DNA of 64,000 nt from Phoenix dactylifera (GCF_009389715.1 NC_052407.1:7102475-7166474); one strand, 5' to 3'. Shown: positions 1-10,576, counted from the first letter of the stretch. The notes: generated from the letters alone by a model not told the origin. Numbers and translations: made by a program.

Positions 1-803
1 TGCATAAATTAGAAAATGTCCATGACCGGAACATTTATTCTTCCATATATATCACTTGATTAAAGATACAACACTGCTTTAGTTTTAAATTTGTTAGTTA
101 ATACAGTCAAAATATTACTTATATAATTATAATTTACTTCAATAACAGTATATTTAAATATGCTCTAACTTTCTCCCACTAAAAGCACAACTATTTTGAT
201 CATGTAAATGTGACACGAATAAATTAGATATCAGCATCAAGTAGAAGCCGAGTGCTCAATTAGACACATAATTTGCATACAATATAAAGGAAATTAATGT
301 GCAGAAATTTATGTTATCCTCGGAACCAGTCCGTGCACTCAACATCATGCACTTGGATTGGCATTTAATACAGAAAGGCTAATTACTCCTGAAGGAAATA
401 AAAAATTGGAATGTGCACTGTTGGCGATACTTCTCCGTTTTAGAGCAAAATTGACACACTATAGATAGGAGTAGTTTTGGTCATTGCGGCTGTAAATGAT
501 AGAAACCCATCAAAATCTAAAGTTGGAAAAAGATGACAAAACTTTCAATGCGATCACAGAGAACAAATATAAGAAACACAGAGGTATATATGGTTTTCTC
601 CAAACACCCGTCACCACTCTCACATCTGTACTATGAAATATAGATGGTACTGAAAAGTCCACTTCCTTTATATATCCCACTCCATATCAACTTTTACAGA
701 CACACACCATAACATGATAAGTTGATAACCCACTAGCGACCACTGCCGAGAGTGGACGAAATTTAGGAGATATATAAAGGATATTCAGGCCTTCGGTCGA
801 GGC
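1..803. other. Intergenic, 3' flank of the GASA gene
   Basis: AT-rich sequence with no coding region, RNA gene or repeat that I can support. The part next to 803 probably holds the 3' untranslated region of the minus-strand GASA gene. Confidence 0.5.
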
Positions 804-1177
804 TCAAGGGCACTTTGGCCTCCTTCTCTTGCCAAAGCCAGTGTACTTGTCCCTATAACAAGGGCACTCATCCTTGTTGCCATAAGTCCCCGAAGGCACG
901 CAGTGGCACTCCTCGCAGCACACCCCACAGTACTTGAGGCAGCGGTCCTGAAAGCTCGCCTTGGAGCACCTAACCTTGCACTTGGAATCGCAAAAGGCTA
1001 GCACCAGGAAAAAAAAGCACTCTCATCAGTACAACTAAAGAAAAAAATTAAGAGAGAAAAAGGGAATACATCTGAGATTAGTGTGTGTTTATTACGTGAG
1101 CCGGCTATGGTGGCTTCAAGATAGGAAGAGGCCAAGAGGATCAGTAAAAGGGCCAAGGTGGTGAAGAGGGGCTTCAT
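804..1177 (-). CDS. GASA: GASA/snakin family cysteine-rich peptide (gibberellin-regulated protein), two exons
   Basis: Secreted small peptide of the GASA/snakin family, whose members act in the apoplast or cell wall in growth, hormone response and antimicrobial defence. Exon 1 (1177-1096) encodes an ATG followed by a hydrophobic signal peptide of about 25 residues ([18 protein letters not shown]). A 98-bp intron begins GTAAT at 1095 and ends CTAG at 998. Exon 2 (997-804) encodes the GASA domain. The spliced length is 276 nt, giving 91 residues plus a TGA stop, which is normal for the family. The mature part has all 12 conserved cysteines, including the [20 protein letters not shown] core, and ends in KCP. 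The ATG at 1177 is preferred over in-frame upstream non-ATG codons because the signal peptide starts there and a TATA box lies about 75 bp upstream. The family call is firm; the subfamily and the hormone that controls it cannot be read from sequence. Confidence 0.95.
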
Positions 1178-1252
1178 GATGCTTGCTAAGGTTGTGAAGA
1201 CTGCGTATGAAGGAACTTGAGGTGACAAGGAGAAATGGGAGTTTTGGGTGGG

Positions 1253-1260
1253 TATTTATA
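1253..1260 (-). promoter_or_regulatory. TATA box of the GASA gene
   Basis: TATAAATA on the minus strand in a GC-richer context, about 75 bp upstream of the GASA start codon. Transcription would begin near 1225-1230, leaving a 5' leader of about 50 nt. Confidence 0.6.
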
Positions 1261-1877
1261 GGAGGGGTTTGGCGAGAGACTGGAGTAGGAGAGCGATAAC
1301 CTGTGGGCTGGCATCTGAAGCGAGATGAAAGAGACGTTCGGGTGGAAGTGTCGAACCGGGGTTCAATTATTACGGTGGTTGCATCGGTTTAACATCACGC
1401 GTATATGGCCATGGTACCCGGACCTTGAAAATTATAAAAAACATAAGCTACTCCTCTTTTTTTTGTTTTTTACCCCCCTGTTGAATGATGCTTCGAATTA
1501 CTCTTGCAGACAAACACGTAAATGATTATTTAATTTTCATTATTATCCATCGCAGTGTCTGCTATGGAAGCCATATTTTTATTATTGTGGGAGCCATATT
1601 TTTATGGTATAAATAGGACCATGGTGCGGTAGGTCTTGGTATGGGATTATGGAGTATGGACGGGGAATGCGCTGCGCGCCGAGCGACACCGTGTGGGGTC
1701 ACGCGTTTGGCCTTTAAACCGCTGCCATTCAATGGCTCTGCGAGAGCGTCCGCCTTGGCTTTTATTACCGCGATGGTAATCCGCCCCCAAACGTTTCTCT
1801 GTGGGATGGGTTGCATCCTTCCCGCGAATCCATCGTCGGATCGTCACTGTTTTTGAGATGCGTGCACGTTTTGAGAG
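1261..1877. other. Intergenic, no gene seen
   Basis: Upstream flank of the GASA gene. From about 1640 the sequence becomes GC-rich and shows overlapping open frames on both strands, but no domain, splice structure or codon bias supports a gene. Confidence 0.4.
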
Positions 1878-1976
1878 ATGTGCGGTGGGTGATCCAACGG
1901 TGGATACGACACCCTTCCCCTTCCGTTTCTCTATGTACCGCCCTCTGTTCTAGTGCCTTTCCGTTCGCTTTAGCTT

Positions 1977-2014
<38 letters not shown>

Positions 2015-2116
2015 CTCAAATGTGCGGTGGGTGATCCAACGGTGGATACGACACCCTTCCCCTTCCGTTTCTCTATGTACCGCCCTCTGTTCTAGTGCCT
2101 TTCCGTTCGCTTTAGC

Positions 2117-2151
<35 letters not shown>
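1878..2151. repeat. Direct duplication (142-bp offset), each copy ending in a (GA)n microsatellite
   Basis: A unit beginning ATGTGCGGTGGGTGATCCAA occurs at 1878 and again at 2020. The copies are nearly identical for about 100 bp, and each runs into a GA tract (1982-2013 and 2120-2151). Open frames across it on both strands come from the GA repeat. Confidence 0.85.
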
Positions 2152-2154
<3 letters not shown>

Positions 2155-2412
2155 GGGTTGGGGTTACGGGTGGAGTCGAGTGTGGCATTACAGTCCACAG
2201 CCAGCTGGCGTCGCTGGAGAAGCCTGGAAGGATCTGGATGGCACTTCCTCCGAGGGACCTCCACCAGAGCACGACTCGTGCGTGGTGGAGAAAAAGGCTG
2301 TGCATGCACGTGGCGGCGTATTCCTGCTGTCCTTTCCACTGGATAGGATGATGCCTGTGGGGTGCACGTGATCGACCATCAACTGATACAAATTAAGGTT
2401 CAAAAGTGCACC
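2152..2412. other. Intergenic, no gene seen
   Basis: Moderately GC-rich sequence between the GA duplication and the first SINE-like copy. Short open frames on both strands show no recognisable protein. Confidence 0.35.
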
Positions 2413-2682
2413 TCGTCGCCACCGATATTGTAGCAGAGAACGGAGCTTTGATTCCATCAAAATATCTCAAGTTCGAAATACATGAACATCGATTAAATAC
2501 GGAGACCGAATACTTTCTGCCTGATTTACCCGGTAGAATCACTATTTGGTTATAAATAGGAAGAATATGAGTAAAAAAGCTTCTACCTACACTGAACACT
2601 CTCCAGCAGAAGGAGGCCCAGTGAGAATTGCTACACGATGAGATTCTCCTCACCCCCCTCCCCCCTTTGCCAAAAAAAAGAA
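2413..2682 (+). mobile_element. Degenerate tRNA-derived SINE, copy 1
   Basis: This aligns by eye with the better copies at 8116-8511 and 10190-10576. Shared landmarks are the B-box-like CAAGTTCGAAATA, then CATCGATTAAAT, GGAGACCGAATA, ATATGAGTAAAA and a C-rich stretch ending in an A-rich tail. The flanks carry an imperfect repeat (AAAAGTGCACC at 2402-2412, AAAAGTGTGCC near 2683-2693). The A box is no longer recognisable. This is the oldest of the three copies. Confidence 0.6.
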
Positions 2683-2732
2683 AAAAGTGTGCCTTATTTT
2701 TTACATAAAAAGAAAGCCGACTGTGTTAAACC

Positions 2733-3013
2733 TTTTTTTTTTGGTACATCGGTTGCTCATACGGTTCTAGCATGAGTATAGCCAACTGCATCACTATCAA
2801 GAAGACTACATAAATCAGAAGGAATAAAAGGCTGCTGGGTCCACAAAATATCTCCAGTGCGATGAACAACAAATGAGGCGATCCAATCTATAGCTTGGTT
2901 CTTCTGCAACATGCGTCATATATCTCCTAGGAGCAGGTGCTCAACCTTCCTCTGCCCCTCCTCCCGTAAGCACTCAATCAACACTATTGAGTCTTCCTCC
3001 AGTATGATGCAGC
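2733..3013 (-). mobile_element. LINE 3' end, C-terminal part of RNase H domain (split copy A)
   Basis: Minus-strand translation gives a stretch like NQAIDWIASFVVHRTGDILW, the C-terminal RNase H motif of plant L1-type LINEs, followed by a poly(A) tract (T run at 2733-2742). The N-terminal half of the same domain resumes at 3861 on the same strand. The two halves are separated only by the hAT-like insertion at 3014-3860. The copy carries no complete frame and is a dead 5'-truncated LINE. Confidence 0.75.
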
Positions 3014-3860
3014 TAGGGGTGCAAATAAGTCGGATCGGATCGGGTCCTGGGTGACCTCGATCCGACCTGATTTTTTGTTCGGATCATAACTTTGAATCGA
3101 GGCCCGACCCGGTTGAAGATCGGATCGGGTCGGGTCCGAGTTGGGTTCAGGTCCGAGTCGGGATGGGTTCAGATTCGAATCGGGTCTATTTTTTTTTGTG
3201 CTTTTGGAAAAGAGTTTGGGCAAATCTAATTTGGTCATATCATAATTGTAAGGTGCTGGGTGACCCATGACTTGAAAGACTTGCAATTGACCTCCAGTCA
3301 GAACTGACCCATGACTTTCTAACTAAGTCGGCCTACAAGCTAAATTTCATATCACACAATTTTTTGTCTACATGACTGCTTGGACGGAACTTGGCGTCTC
3401 CCAGATCCCCTCTCACGAGGACAAATAAAATCCCAGACCTTCCTCCAAAATCCAATTCCATTCTAGAAAGCTGGCACATGACCCAGATTCAGTTCCGTGT
3501 TCCCTCACTTCCTCCCTGCAAAAGTTAAAAAAAACAAAAACCAAAAAACAGATGAAAAAAAAAAAAAAAAAACCAGCTACGAGACACAGAGGTGTTAAAA
3601 GTGTAATAAATCGAGAGAGAATCGTGACGGACCAATAGTATCACGAACCACATAAAAAAAAAACTCTCTTTTGCTTTTTTTTCTTTTCTCTCTTTTCGAA
3701 TCGGACCCATTCGGTAAACCCAGATCCGACCCAAAAAATAATTCGGATCCAATTTTAGAACCCGACCCGGACCCGCAGGTCCTAAAATTCGGATCGGATT
3801 GGATCTACGCGGGTCGGACCGGGTCGGATCTCGGGTTGACTCGACCCATTTGCAGCCTTA
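3014..3860. mobile_element. Non-autonomous hAT-like element inserted in a LINE
   Basis: 847 bp with terminal inverted repeats: TAGGGGTGCAAATAAGTCGG at the left end, against TAAGGCTGCAAATGGGTCGA read inward from the right end. It is flanked by near-perfect 8-bp target duplications, GATGCAGC (3006-3013) and GATGCAAC (3861-3868). Both arms are rich in GGATCGG/GGGTCGG motifs in inverted orientation, so the element can fold back. It has no transposase. The 8-bp target duplication and TAGGG-like ends point to the hAT superfamily. Related partial copies lie at 11262-11520 and 63515-63660. Confidence 0.85.
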
Positions 3861-4140
3861 GATGCAACTGGCATCAAGTACATGTCTCGCGTATACGAGC
3901 TCCTTCCATGCAGCCCTGAGCTTCGTCCCAAACATTGAATCCTCGAAGAAATGACATCTTTCCGCAGCAAGTAGTCTGAAACAATAGTCTCTAATCACAA
4001 ATGCCACTCCCGCACTCTCGCCCCCAGAGGGCAGGCTTCCGTCGAAGTTCACCTTAATGTGGCCAGGGGTGGAAGCTCCCAAGAGATAAAAGCAAATCTG
4101 GACGATTGTGTTAAACTTTTCGAAAACCATCGGCCAATAA
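3861..4140 (-). mobile_element. LINE RNase H domain, N-terminal part (split copy A)
   Basis: The minus-strand frame contains GHIKVNFDGSLPSGGESAGV and FVIRDYCFRLLAAE, the first strands of the RNase H fold of plant LINEs (RVT_3-type; the D of the FDGS motif is the first catalytic acid). It continues the fragment at 2733-3013 across the inserted hAT-like element. Nothing upstream of RNase H remains. Confidence 0.8.
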
Positions 4141-4703
4141 TTCCATTTGCATTCTTAGGACAGTTTAGATGAAAAAAAAATATTTTTTAAAAAATAATTG
4201 TTAATAATATTATTTTTATTAAAATAATTTTCGTATATTTGGTTCATAAAAAAGTTGATATATTTTAAAATAACTTATATTTGTTTGAGCACTTATATTT
4301 TTTGAAAAAAATTACATAAAATATATATTATACTATTAATAAAGAAAAAGAGGTTTTTTATAAATTTTTAACGATTTAAGAGTATTTTAAAAAAAATCTG
4401 ATTTTAATCAATAAAAAATAACTTTTTTATGCCTATATTTTTATAAAATATAAAAATTTTATTTCTATAAAAATACTATTTTTTATTTTGGAAATTTTAA
4501 CCAAATAAAAATTATTTTTTATTTTTTCGTTATTTTTACCAGGCGAGACTTTGATAGCTGTCATCTTTTTTGTTTCTCCTTCCGAAGCAGACAAGATTTT
4601 GGTAGCTGTCGGCAACTCATAACTCCAACGGTGGAGTGTTTGAACGTCGACCTTGCAGCATGCCGAGAAGCGTGAATCGAAACATGCGACGTCCGCTTGT
4701 GAC
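4141..4703. other. AT-rich intergenic, no gene seen
   Basis: Very A/T-rich sequence with no coding or RNA feature. Its last eight bases (4696-4703, CTTGTGAC) are the left target-site copy of the hAT element. Confidence 0.5.
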
Positions 4704-4990
4704 TAGAGATGGGCACTGGGCCGGGCCGCCCACGGCACGGCACGAAGCGGGCCGTGCCTGGCACGGCCCGCAAGCTACAGTGCCGGGCCGTGCTGGGCTA
4801 GAGGGTCCTGGCCAGCGGGCCGTGCCAGGCACGGCCCGCTTCGGGCCGGGGCCGGCACGGCCCGGTCTAGGCCCGCGGGCCAAGCACGGCACGGCCCGCG
4901 GGCCAGCACGGCACGGCCCATAAGGGCCTGGGCCGGGCTGGCACGCGAGCCTGGCACGGTCCGGGCCTGGGCCCGGCTCGGCCCGATAAA
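4704..4990. repeat. Left subterminal palindromic GC-rich arm of the hAT element
   Basis: Repeated GGGCCGTGCC/GGCACGGCCC blocks, many of them self-complementary over 20 or more bases, in otherwise AT-rich surroundings. They match in kind those at the other end (7735-8045) and so form long inverted arms. All open frames here on both strands are by-products of the repeat. Confidence 0.85.
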
Positions 4991-5140
4991 AATTAATGCT
5001 TCATAAATTTTTTTAATAAATTAATAAATATTGAACACTAAGAAATCTTGATTTATGAATATAAAGCCACCTTAATGGTGGGGGGTTTGGCATAGACCCC
5101 TACCAGTTTATTAATTTAAATCAAAATGGTACATGAAGGG

Positions 5141-5235
5141 AGGTTTGGACCTTGGTCTGACCTCTAGAATACAATAAAAAACTAAGAAAGGGCCGAGGTT
5201 TGGACCTTGGTCTGACCTCCAGAATACAATAAAAA
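5141..5235. repeat. Internal direct repeat of the hAT element, offset 55 bp
   Basis: The segment AGGTTTGGACCTTGGTCTGA and the roughly 20 bases after it occur twice, at 5141 and 5196. They lie between the left arm and the transposase 3' end. Confidence 0.8.
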
Positions 5236-5300
5236 TGTACAATTATAAAAAATTAAGAAATCTTACTAATCATCAGTGATTCAGTGAATCAGTATTCACT

Positions 5301-5335
5301 CTTCAGTCTTCAGTCTTCAGTCTTCAGTCTTCAGT
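5301..5335. repeat. Heptamer microsatellite (CTTCAGT)n
   Basis: About five tandem copies of CTTCAGT, overlapping the end of the transposase frame. Confidence 0.85.
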
Positions 5336-7348
5336 AGTGTTTGTATCATCATCATCAGAGGATGTTGTATTATGTCCACCTTTATCTTGAAGTCTTGCCT
5401 CAGCATCCAGCCAATCCTTGAAGCAGAGAAGCATCTCCACCGTTTCGCCCGTCATCCTACTTCTCTTTTCGTCAAGAACACGCCGACCTGCACTAAAAGC
5501 GGATTCCGATGCTACCGTGGACATCGGCACAGCTAAATATCGCGTGCAATTGCAGACATAACAGGATATTGATTTCTAACACTCTTCCACCAAGATAATA
5601 CATCTAGATTCTCTATTTGATTTTCATCATATGCAGAATGAAGATCATTTCGTAAATAAAATTCTAGTTCACTACTTAAAGATGAAGAAGATGAAGAGGA
5701 ACTTGAAGCATGTGTGTGTCTTCTCTGTGCAATGAATGAAAAAATAGATGACGAACGAGAACTACTAAAAGGAGGAATAGAGGTTTGTATTTTGTGTTCT
5801 AGATCCACGAATTTTTTCATCATATATAGCATAAATATCATAAAGAAGTTGTCTTACCTCATCTTTAGCAGATTCAGCATCTTGATTCATATTTTCAGAG
5901 TATGCATCAAGTAAAATTAGCACGCCATTTAATTTAACTCTAGGATCAAATACAGCAGCTAAGTTATGCATAGGACATATCCTGTCCCAATACTCATTCC
6001 ATTTAGATTCCATTAATTCAATAATAGGCATTAAAACATCATCATATCTATGTTCTGCAAATTTTTGACTAATTATATATGCTTGTTGTAAAAATGAACA
6101 TGAAGTAGGGTAATAAATACCAGAAAGAACATTGGTAGCATTATAAAAACTAAGCAAAAAATCTTCCAAAATTTTTCCTTTATTCCAATCAGTTTCAGTC
6201 AATGTAAATCCTAATCCACGATCATTAATATATGCACTTAATAAATTTTTATATGGGTATGCATCATGTATCATGCTATATGTGGAGTTCCAACGAGTAA
6301 TTACATCAAGTTTAAATTTTTTAAAACGTTTACCATGATTTATGCATAATTCCTTAAATTCTTGAAGTCTTGATCTAGAAGCATGAATAAAAGAAACTGC
6401 ATTTCTAATTTTTGAAATCACATCTTGAATCATGCCCATGCCAGCTTGAACAGAAAGATTTAAGATATGACATGCACATCTAATATGCAGTAAATTTCCA
6501 TCTAATATGGGATGCAATGAGTCTTTTAATAATACAACAGCAGAATTATTATTAGATGCATTATCAAAAGTAATAGACATAATTTTTTCATTAATATTAT
6601 ATGAACATGCAGTTTGATAAATTATATTTGAAATTTGTTGCCCAGAATGTGGAAAATCAAAAGCACGAAAAGCAAGAATACGTTTATTTAATTGCCAATC
6701 ATTATCAATATAATGAGCAGTAATGGCAATAAAACAATTACTACCTACAGATGCTGACCAAATATCAGAAGTTAATGAAATTTTTACATTTAAAGTAGAA
6801 AGTGTTTCAATTAAATTTTGTTTCATTGCTAAAAAATTGGTCATAGCTACTCTTCTAAATGTACGCCTACTAGTTCTTTTGTAAGCAGGTTGTAGGTTTA
6901 ATTGAACATATTCTTCAAAATTAAAAGATTCACATAAACTAAAAGGTAATTCATCCTTAACTATCCATTTTACAAGTGCTTTTCTTTGATTTTCATGATT
7001 ATATGCAAAATTACCTACAAGTAATCCCCCTTGTATATTAAGGCTACTTTGAGTTTGAGCATGAGAATCATGCATCCTATGACTCTCTTGATGTCTTTTT
7101 AAATGCCCTGTTCCCCCACTACTACTACAACTATAAAGTTTGGCACATTTTTTACATCTAGCTTTCCAGACTCCCTCAACCATAACTCTATCAAATTCAT
7201 TCCATACAGTACTAGTCCTCTTACGAGAAGAGGTTTGACCTTCACTCGGTTCACCAGTTCTAGAGGAACTAGGAACAGGGGGTTGGGGATTAGTTTCTTC
7301 TCCCTCAGAAACAGGAATGCCAAACTGACTTTCCTCAAAAGATGACAT
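5324..7348 (-). pseudogene. hAT transposase (BED zinc finger, RICESLEEPER/Ac type), two frameshifts
   Basis: Would catalyse excision and reinsertion of the surrounding element. The first frame (7348-5765, 527 residues) has an acidic/Ser-rich N-terminus, a BED zinc finger at about residues 48-91 (C65, C68, H86, H90) and the hAT catalytic core, including LTSDIWSASVGSNCFIAITA. Near a run of six T (5812-5817, + strand) the frame shifts. The hAT dimerisation region continues in another frame (to 5533) through LEFYLRNDL and NQYPVMSAIARD. A second shift near 5538-5541 returns to the original frame, which holds the hallmark PMSTVASESAFSAGRRVLDE and ends at 5324. The two shifts cancel, so only about 90 residues are misread. 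The protein is probably non-functional, or the shifts are sequencing errors in homopolymers. Confidence 0.88.
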
Positions 7349-7734
7349 ATCTATGATTAATTCAAAAAATAAAAACTAACCGCAAGGAGGAATTGAGTAG
7401 AGGGTCGGAGGGCAGAGGCAGAGCCGAGATTCCGAGCTTCCTCTTGTGCTCTCAACAGAAGCGACCTTCTCTTCTCAACAGGAACCTCCTCTTGTGTAGC
7501 ACTTGAACAAACTAAAAATTAAATTGCTAGAAGAGCACTTTAGAAGAGAGAAATAATAGCAGTAGAGAAGGAGAGAATGAGAGGTTTGGTGTGGTGAGAA
7601 TGAGGGAGGAATGGGCTATTTATAGAAGCCCAAAATTTTTTTCCCCAAAATACCCCTCAATTCAGCCGTTATTGGACTATTGGGAGGGGTAAAAGCGTCT
7701 TTTTCCCGAAAATAGCCGTTGGAAACGGCTATTT

Positions 7735-8045
7735 TCCTCCCCCTCTCCAGACGGCCCGTCTGGAGCCGTTACGGGCCGTGCCGGCACGGCCCATTCGGAG
7801 CCGTTGCGGGCCGCCCGTTGCGCCCGTTACGGGCCGTGCCTGGCACGGCCCGTGTCGTGCCGTGCCCGGCCCGGCCCACCAATAGAGGGGCCTGGGGCCG
7901 GGCCGGGCTGCAGTTCCGTTCTGGGACGGGCCGTGCCAGGCACGGCCCGCTTCGTAAGCGGGCCGTGCCAGGCACGGCCCGTTTAGTCTTTGGGCCCGGG
8001 GGGCCTGGGCCGGGCCGGCCCGGCACGGCCCGTTGCCCAACTCTA
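7735..8045. repeat. Right subterminal palindromic GC-rich arm of the hAT element
   Basis: Same GGGCCGTGCC/GGCACGGCCC palindromic blocks as the left arm, including two in tandem near 7925-7982. The arm lies upstream of the transposase start (7348), so it would also contain or border its promoter. Confidence 0.85.
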
Positions 8046-8115
8046 CTTGTCAAGCAAACATTCTTGCCGTAGCTCACTGCCGGACTATTCTTTGGTTTCA
8101 ACCAACCCTACGGTG

Positions 8116-8511
8116 CTACCAAGGTGGTCGCTTAGTTGGAATGGAACGTTTCTTTCCAACAAAATGGTTGCAGGTTTGAAATGCACGGGCATCGATTAAA
8201 TTTGGAGACCGAATATTCCATGCATTGACATGGGTCTGGAAGCGCTACTGGTCGGCTGGTAGCCTTCGTCGGTGCCAGATATGACGTACTCATATGGAGG
8301 GTTCGTGTCGGAGCCCAAAGGGATAACCAAGCCGGCATACGGATGGAAAGGATATGAGTAAAACCGGCCGGTCATTTCTGCTCGCATCGAATATTCTCCT
8401 GGCGGGATGGGGTCCCAATAGGGGTTGCTATGCGGGGGTGAGCTTGTCCCTTCCTCCTCCCCTCCCCTTTTTGGTCTAGCAAAAAAATAAAAAGAGAAAG
8501 AAAAAAAAAAG
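8116..8511 (+). mobile_element. tRNA-derived SINE, copy 2, with perfect 12-bp target duplication
   Basis: Flanked by AACCCTACGGTG at 8104-8115 and again at 8512-8523, a perfect 12-bp target-site duplication. The body starts CCAAGGTGGTCGCTTAGTTGG, an A-box-like region, and has a B-box-like GGTTTGAAATGC about 50 bp on. It then shares CATCGATTAAATTTGGAGACC, ATATGAGTAAAACCGG and TGTCCCTTCCTCC with the other copies, and ends in an A-rich tail (about 8481-8511). It landed 70 bp beyond the right end of the hAT element. Confidence 0.88.
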
Positions 8512-8523
8512 AACCCTACGGTG

Positions 8524-9199
8524 ATTATGAAGGACTATATAAACTAAAATTACAAGTATAAATAATCTCATATTATCTCGACAAATGGGATCACAGTAAT
8601 CTATCAAATGCTCTTTCCTGGAGAACTTGCATACATCTTGTATTTCAATAATTAAAATACAATATAATGTCGATACCAAGAATGTTGTCGAGGAGTTTTT
8701 AAATTAAAATATAGGACCATAGAAGGGGAGCTCGAGCAAGTAGTAGCCATTGATAGGCAGCTCAGAAAGCATTGCATCATAATAGCGGCTTCATAAATTT
8801 TTTGCATCCAAATTTTTGTCAAAGATTACAATCTTAAAATAATTTTGAATATCTGACCCTAACGTTGGATATCTCATTATTAGGCTGGAGCCTGGATGAT
8901 TTGAGAAATAGGATGATTAAGCTCATTGTCCTATAAGATCATCATTGTGCAACTAAATACAATGATCTTACCATCTTCATTCATCCTTGAACTTTAAAAG
9001 GTTTTAACTTCTTATCTACATCAGACGACATCTAGAAAATTTCATAATCAAAAATTTAATTCCGAAACCCCTAACACGTGGGCGCACGTGATATCACCTA
9101 TCCAGCTTCCCTACCAATCCTCTCCGTGTTCACCCTCCTTTGGAAGCGGACAAAGACCCTCTAGCAAGGTCGCTAGAGTACGTTATTTAGAGAGGCCCT
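8524..9199. other. Intergenic, no gene seen
   Basis: No coding region, RNA gene or repeat boundary that I can support. Confidence 0.4.
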
Positions 9200-9775
9200 T
9201 TCTTTTTTTTTTTTTTCTTTTTTTTTTTTTGAAAAACAGTATTTTAAATTACTCTAACGTGAGTATATCCAGCCAAGTCATAAGAAAGTAAAGAATACAA
9301 GAGAGTAAAAATGTCTGCTGCAGACGTCCAAAGAAACTCTTCAGAATGCCTAGCTACAAAAGAGGCAGCCCAGTCTGCAGCCCTGTTTGCCTCTCGGAAC
9401 ATATGTACAATCTGAGAATTACACATCTCGTGAACCAACTTCCTGATATCCAGGATGAGTGGGTGACCGTCCCCATACTTGTCCACGGTCCGAATCCAAT
9501 CAAGCACCAAGGAAGAATTTCCCTCAAGTTGCACGTTGCTCAGCACGAAGAACCTGCATTGCATAAGACAACCCCTCGTAGGCCGCCCGAAGCTCCGCCC
9601 CAACAACCGTGAGACCTGGCATGCGACGCCCACCTGTTGCGACTAATCTGCCCAGATAGTCTCTAATCATAAAACCAACACCTCCTGATACATCATCCGC
9701 CGACACACTATCATTGAAGTTTACTTTAAGATAATTAGGGGAAGGGCCATTGGTGCACCATGTGCCCTATCTTGA
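9200..9775 (-). mobile_element. 5'-truncated LINE, RNase H domain (copy B)
   Basis: Minus-strand frames give LKVNFND, GGVGFMIRDYLGRLVAT, then after a frameshift GNSSLVLDWIRTVDKYGDG and HMFREANRAADWAASFVARH. Together these are a nearly complete RNase H domain of a plant LINE. The 3' end runs into poly(A) (T tract at 9200-9230). The frame change falls near 9524-9633. Nothing of the reverse transcriptase remains. Confidence 0.85.
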
Positions 9776-10189
9776 AGCACCGTCTCTTTTCTCGAAGAAG
9801 CCCACTTAATGCATAAACATAGAGAGAAGAGGCTGTTAATTACTTAATTTTCTCCCTTTTCTTTTCTCTTGTTTCCTCTTTTTCCTCCTTTTTTTTTTTT
9901 TTTTTTTTTTGGTAAAGTTTCCCTCCTCTTTTTCACACCAACTTATTCCTACCACATCGAGAACTTGGCCAGCTAAACCCAACATCTTGGTCATTTGAGA
10001 GCCATCGCAGCCGGCGGGAGAAGGGTATTCAGGGTAGTGGAAGGGCTTTGGGTTGGATTATTCTAAAAAAGTAGAGAGTGAAATAAAAGTGCGATGGTGC
10101 GCTCGCGGCTAACGATCCGTCGCGACCGAAAGAAGACAACAATATCTAGACAAAAAGAAAAAAAAAAATTGCCAAAAAAAAAATTGCCA
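9776..10189. other. Intergenic with poly(T) tract, no gene seen
   Basis: Contains a T homopolymer around 9890-9910 and A-rich runs just before the next SINE. No gene recognised. Confidence 0.4.
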
Positions 10190-10576
10190 CCAAGGTGGTA
10201 GCCTAGTGGTACTGAACGAAATTTCTATCTTTATGATCTCAAGTTCGAGTCGCTGCGGCATTGATTAAAATGTGGCTTCGGCCAGTGCTTGGACATGAGG
10301 CATATGAACGCTTCTTGAACCTCTAGTAGCCAGGGTGGTACCACGTGTGACGTACTCACACGTGGGACTCGAGCCAGAGCCCAGAGGGGATAGCTGAGCT
10401 GGGCCCACGGGTGGGGAGGATATGAGTAAAACCGGTAGGGGTGTCTAATACATGGCCATTTCTGCCCGCATCGAACATTCTCCTGACGGAGCAGGGCCCA
10501 TTAGAGGCTGCTACGCGGGGGTGGGCTTGTCCCTTCCTCCCCCCTTCCCCTTTTTTTCAGAAAAAAAAAAAAAAAA
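10190..10576 (+). mobile_element. tRNA-derived SINE, copy 3 (best conserved promoter boxes)
   Basis: Starts CCAAGGTGGTAGCCTAGTGG, a good RNA polymerase III A box (TAGCCTAGTGG), with a B box CAAGTTCGAGTC about 50 bp downstream. It shares with copy 2 the blocks GACGTACTCA, GATATGAGTAAAACCGG, CATTTCTGCCCGCATCGAA and TGGGCTTGTCCCTTCCTCC, and ends in an A tail (10561-10576). I could not identify a clear target duplication because both flanks are A-rich. Confidence 0.85.

Larger units (their letters stand above)
4704..8045 (-). mobile_element. hAT (Ac-like) DNA transposon, 3,342 bp, with ends and target duplication
   Basis: The element starts TAGAGATGGGCA and ends in the inverted counterpart (TAGAGTTGGGCA read inward). 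Flanks are CTTGTGAC (4696-4703) and CTTGTCAA (8046-8053), an 8-bp target duplication with two mismatches. GC-rich subterminal arms (about 4715-4990 and 7735-8040) hold many palindromic blocks like GGGCCGTGCCAGGCACGGCC. Short repeated subterminal motifs bound by transposase are known in Ac-like elements. The middle holds one minus-strand BED/hAT transposase with two frameshifts. The aged target duplication and frameshifts indicate an inactive copy. Confidence 0.92.

Noticed and set aside
1811..2351. Overlapping open frames on both strands around the GA tracts
   Set aside because: They consist of Arg-Glu or Ser-Leu runs produced by (GA)n and have no homologous domain.
10190..10265. tRNA gene suggested by A and B boxes
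   Set aside because: No cloverleaf pairing or acceptor stem is visible, and the sequence continues as a dispersed SINE body with an A tail.
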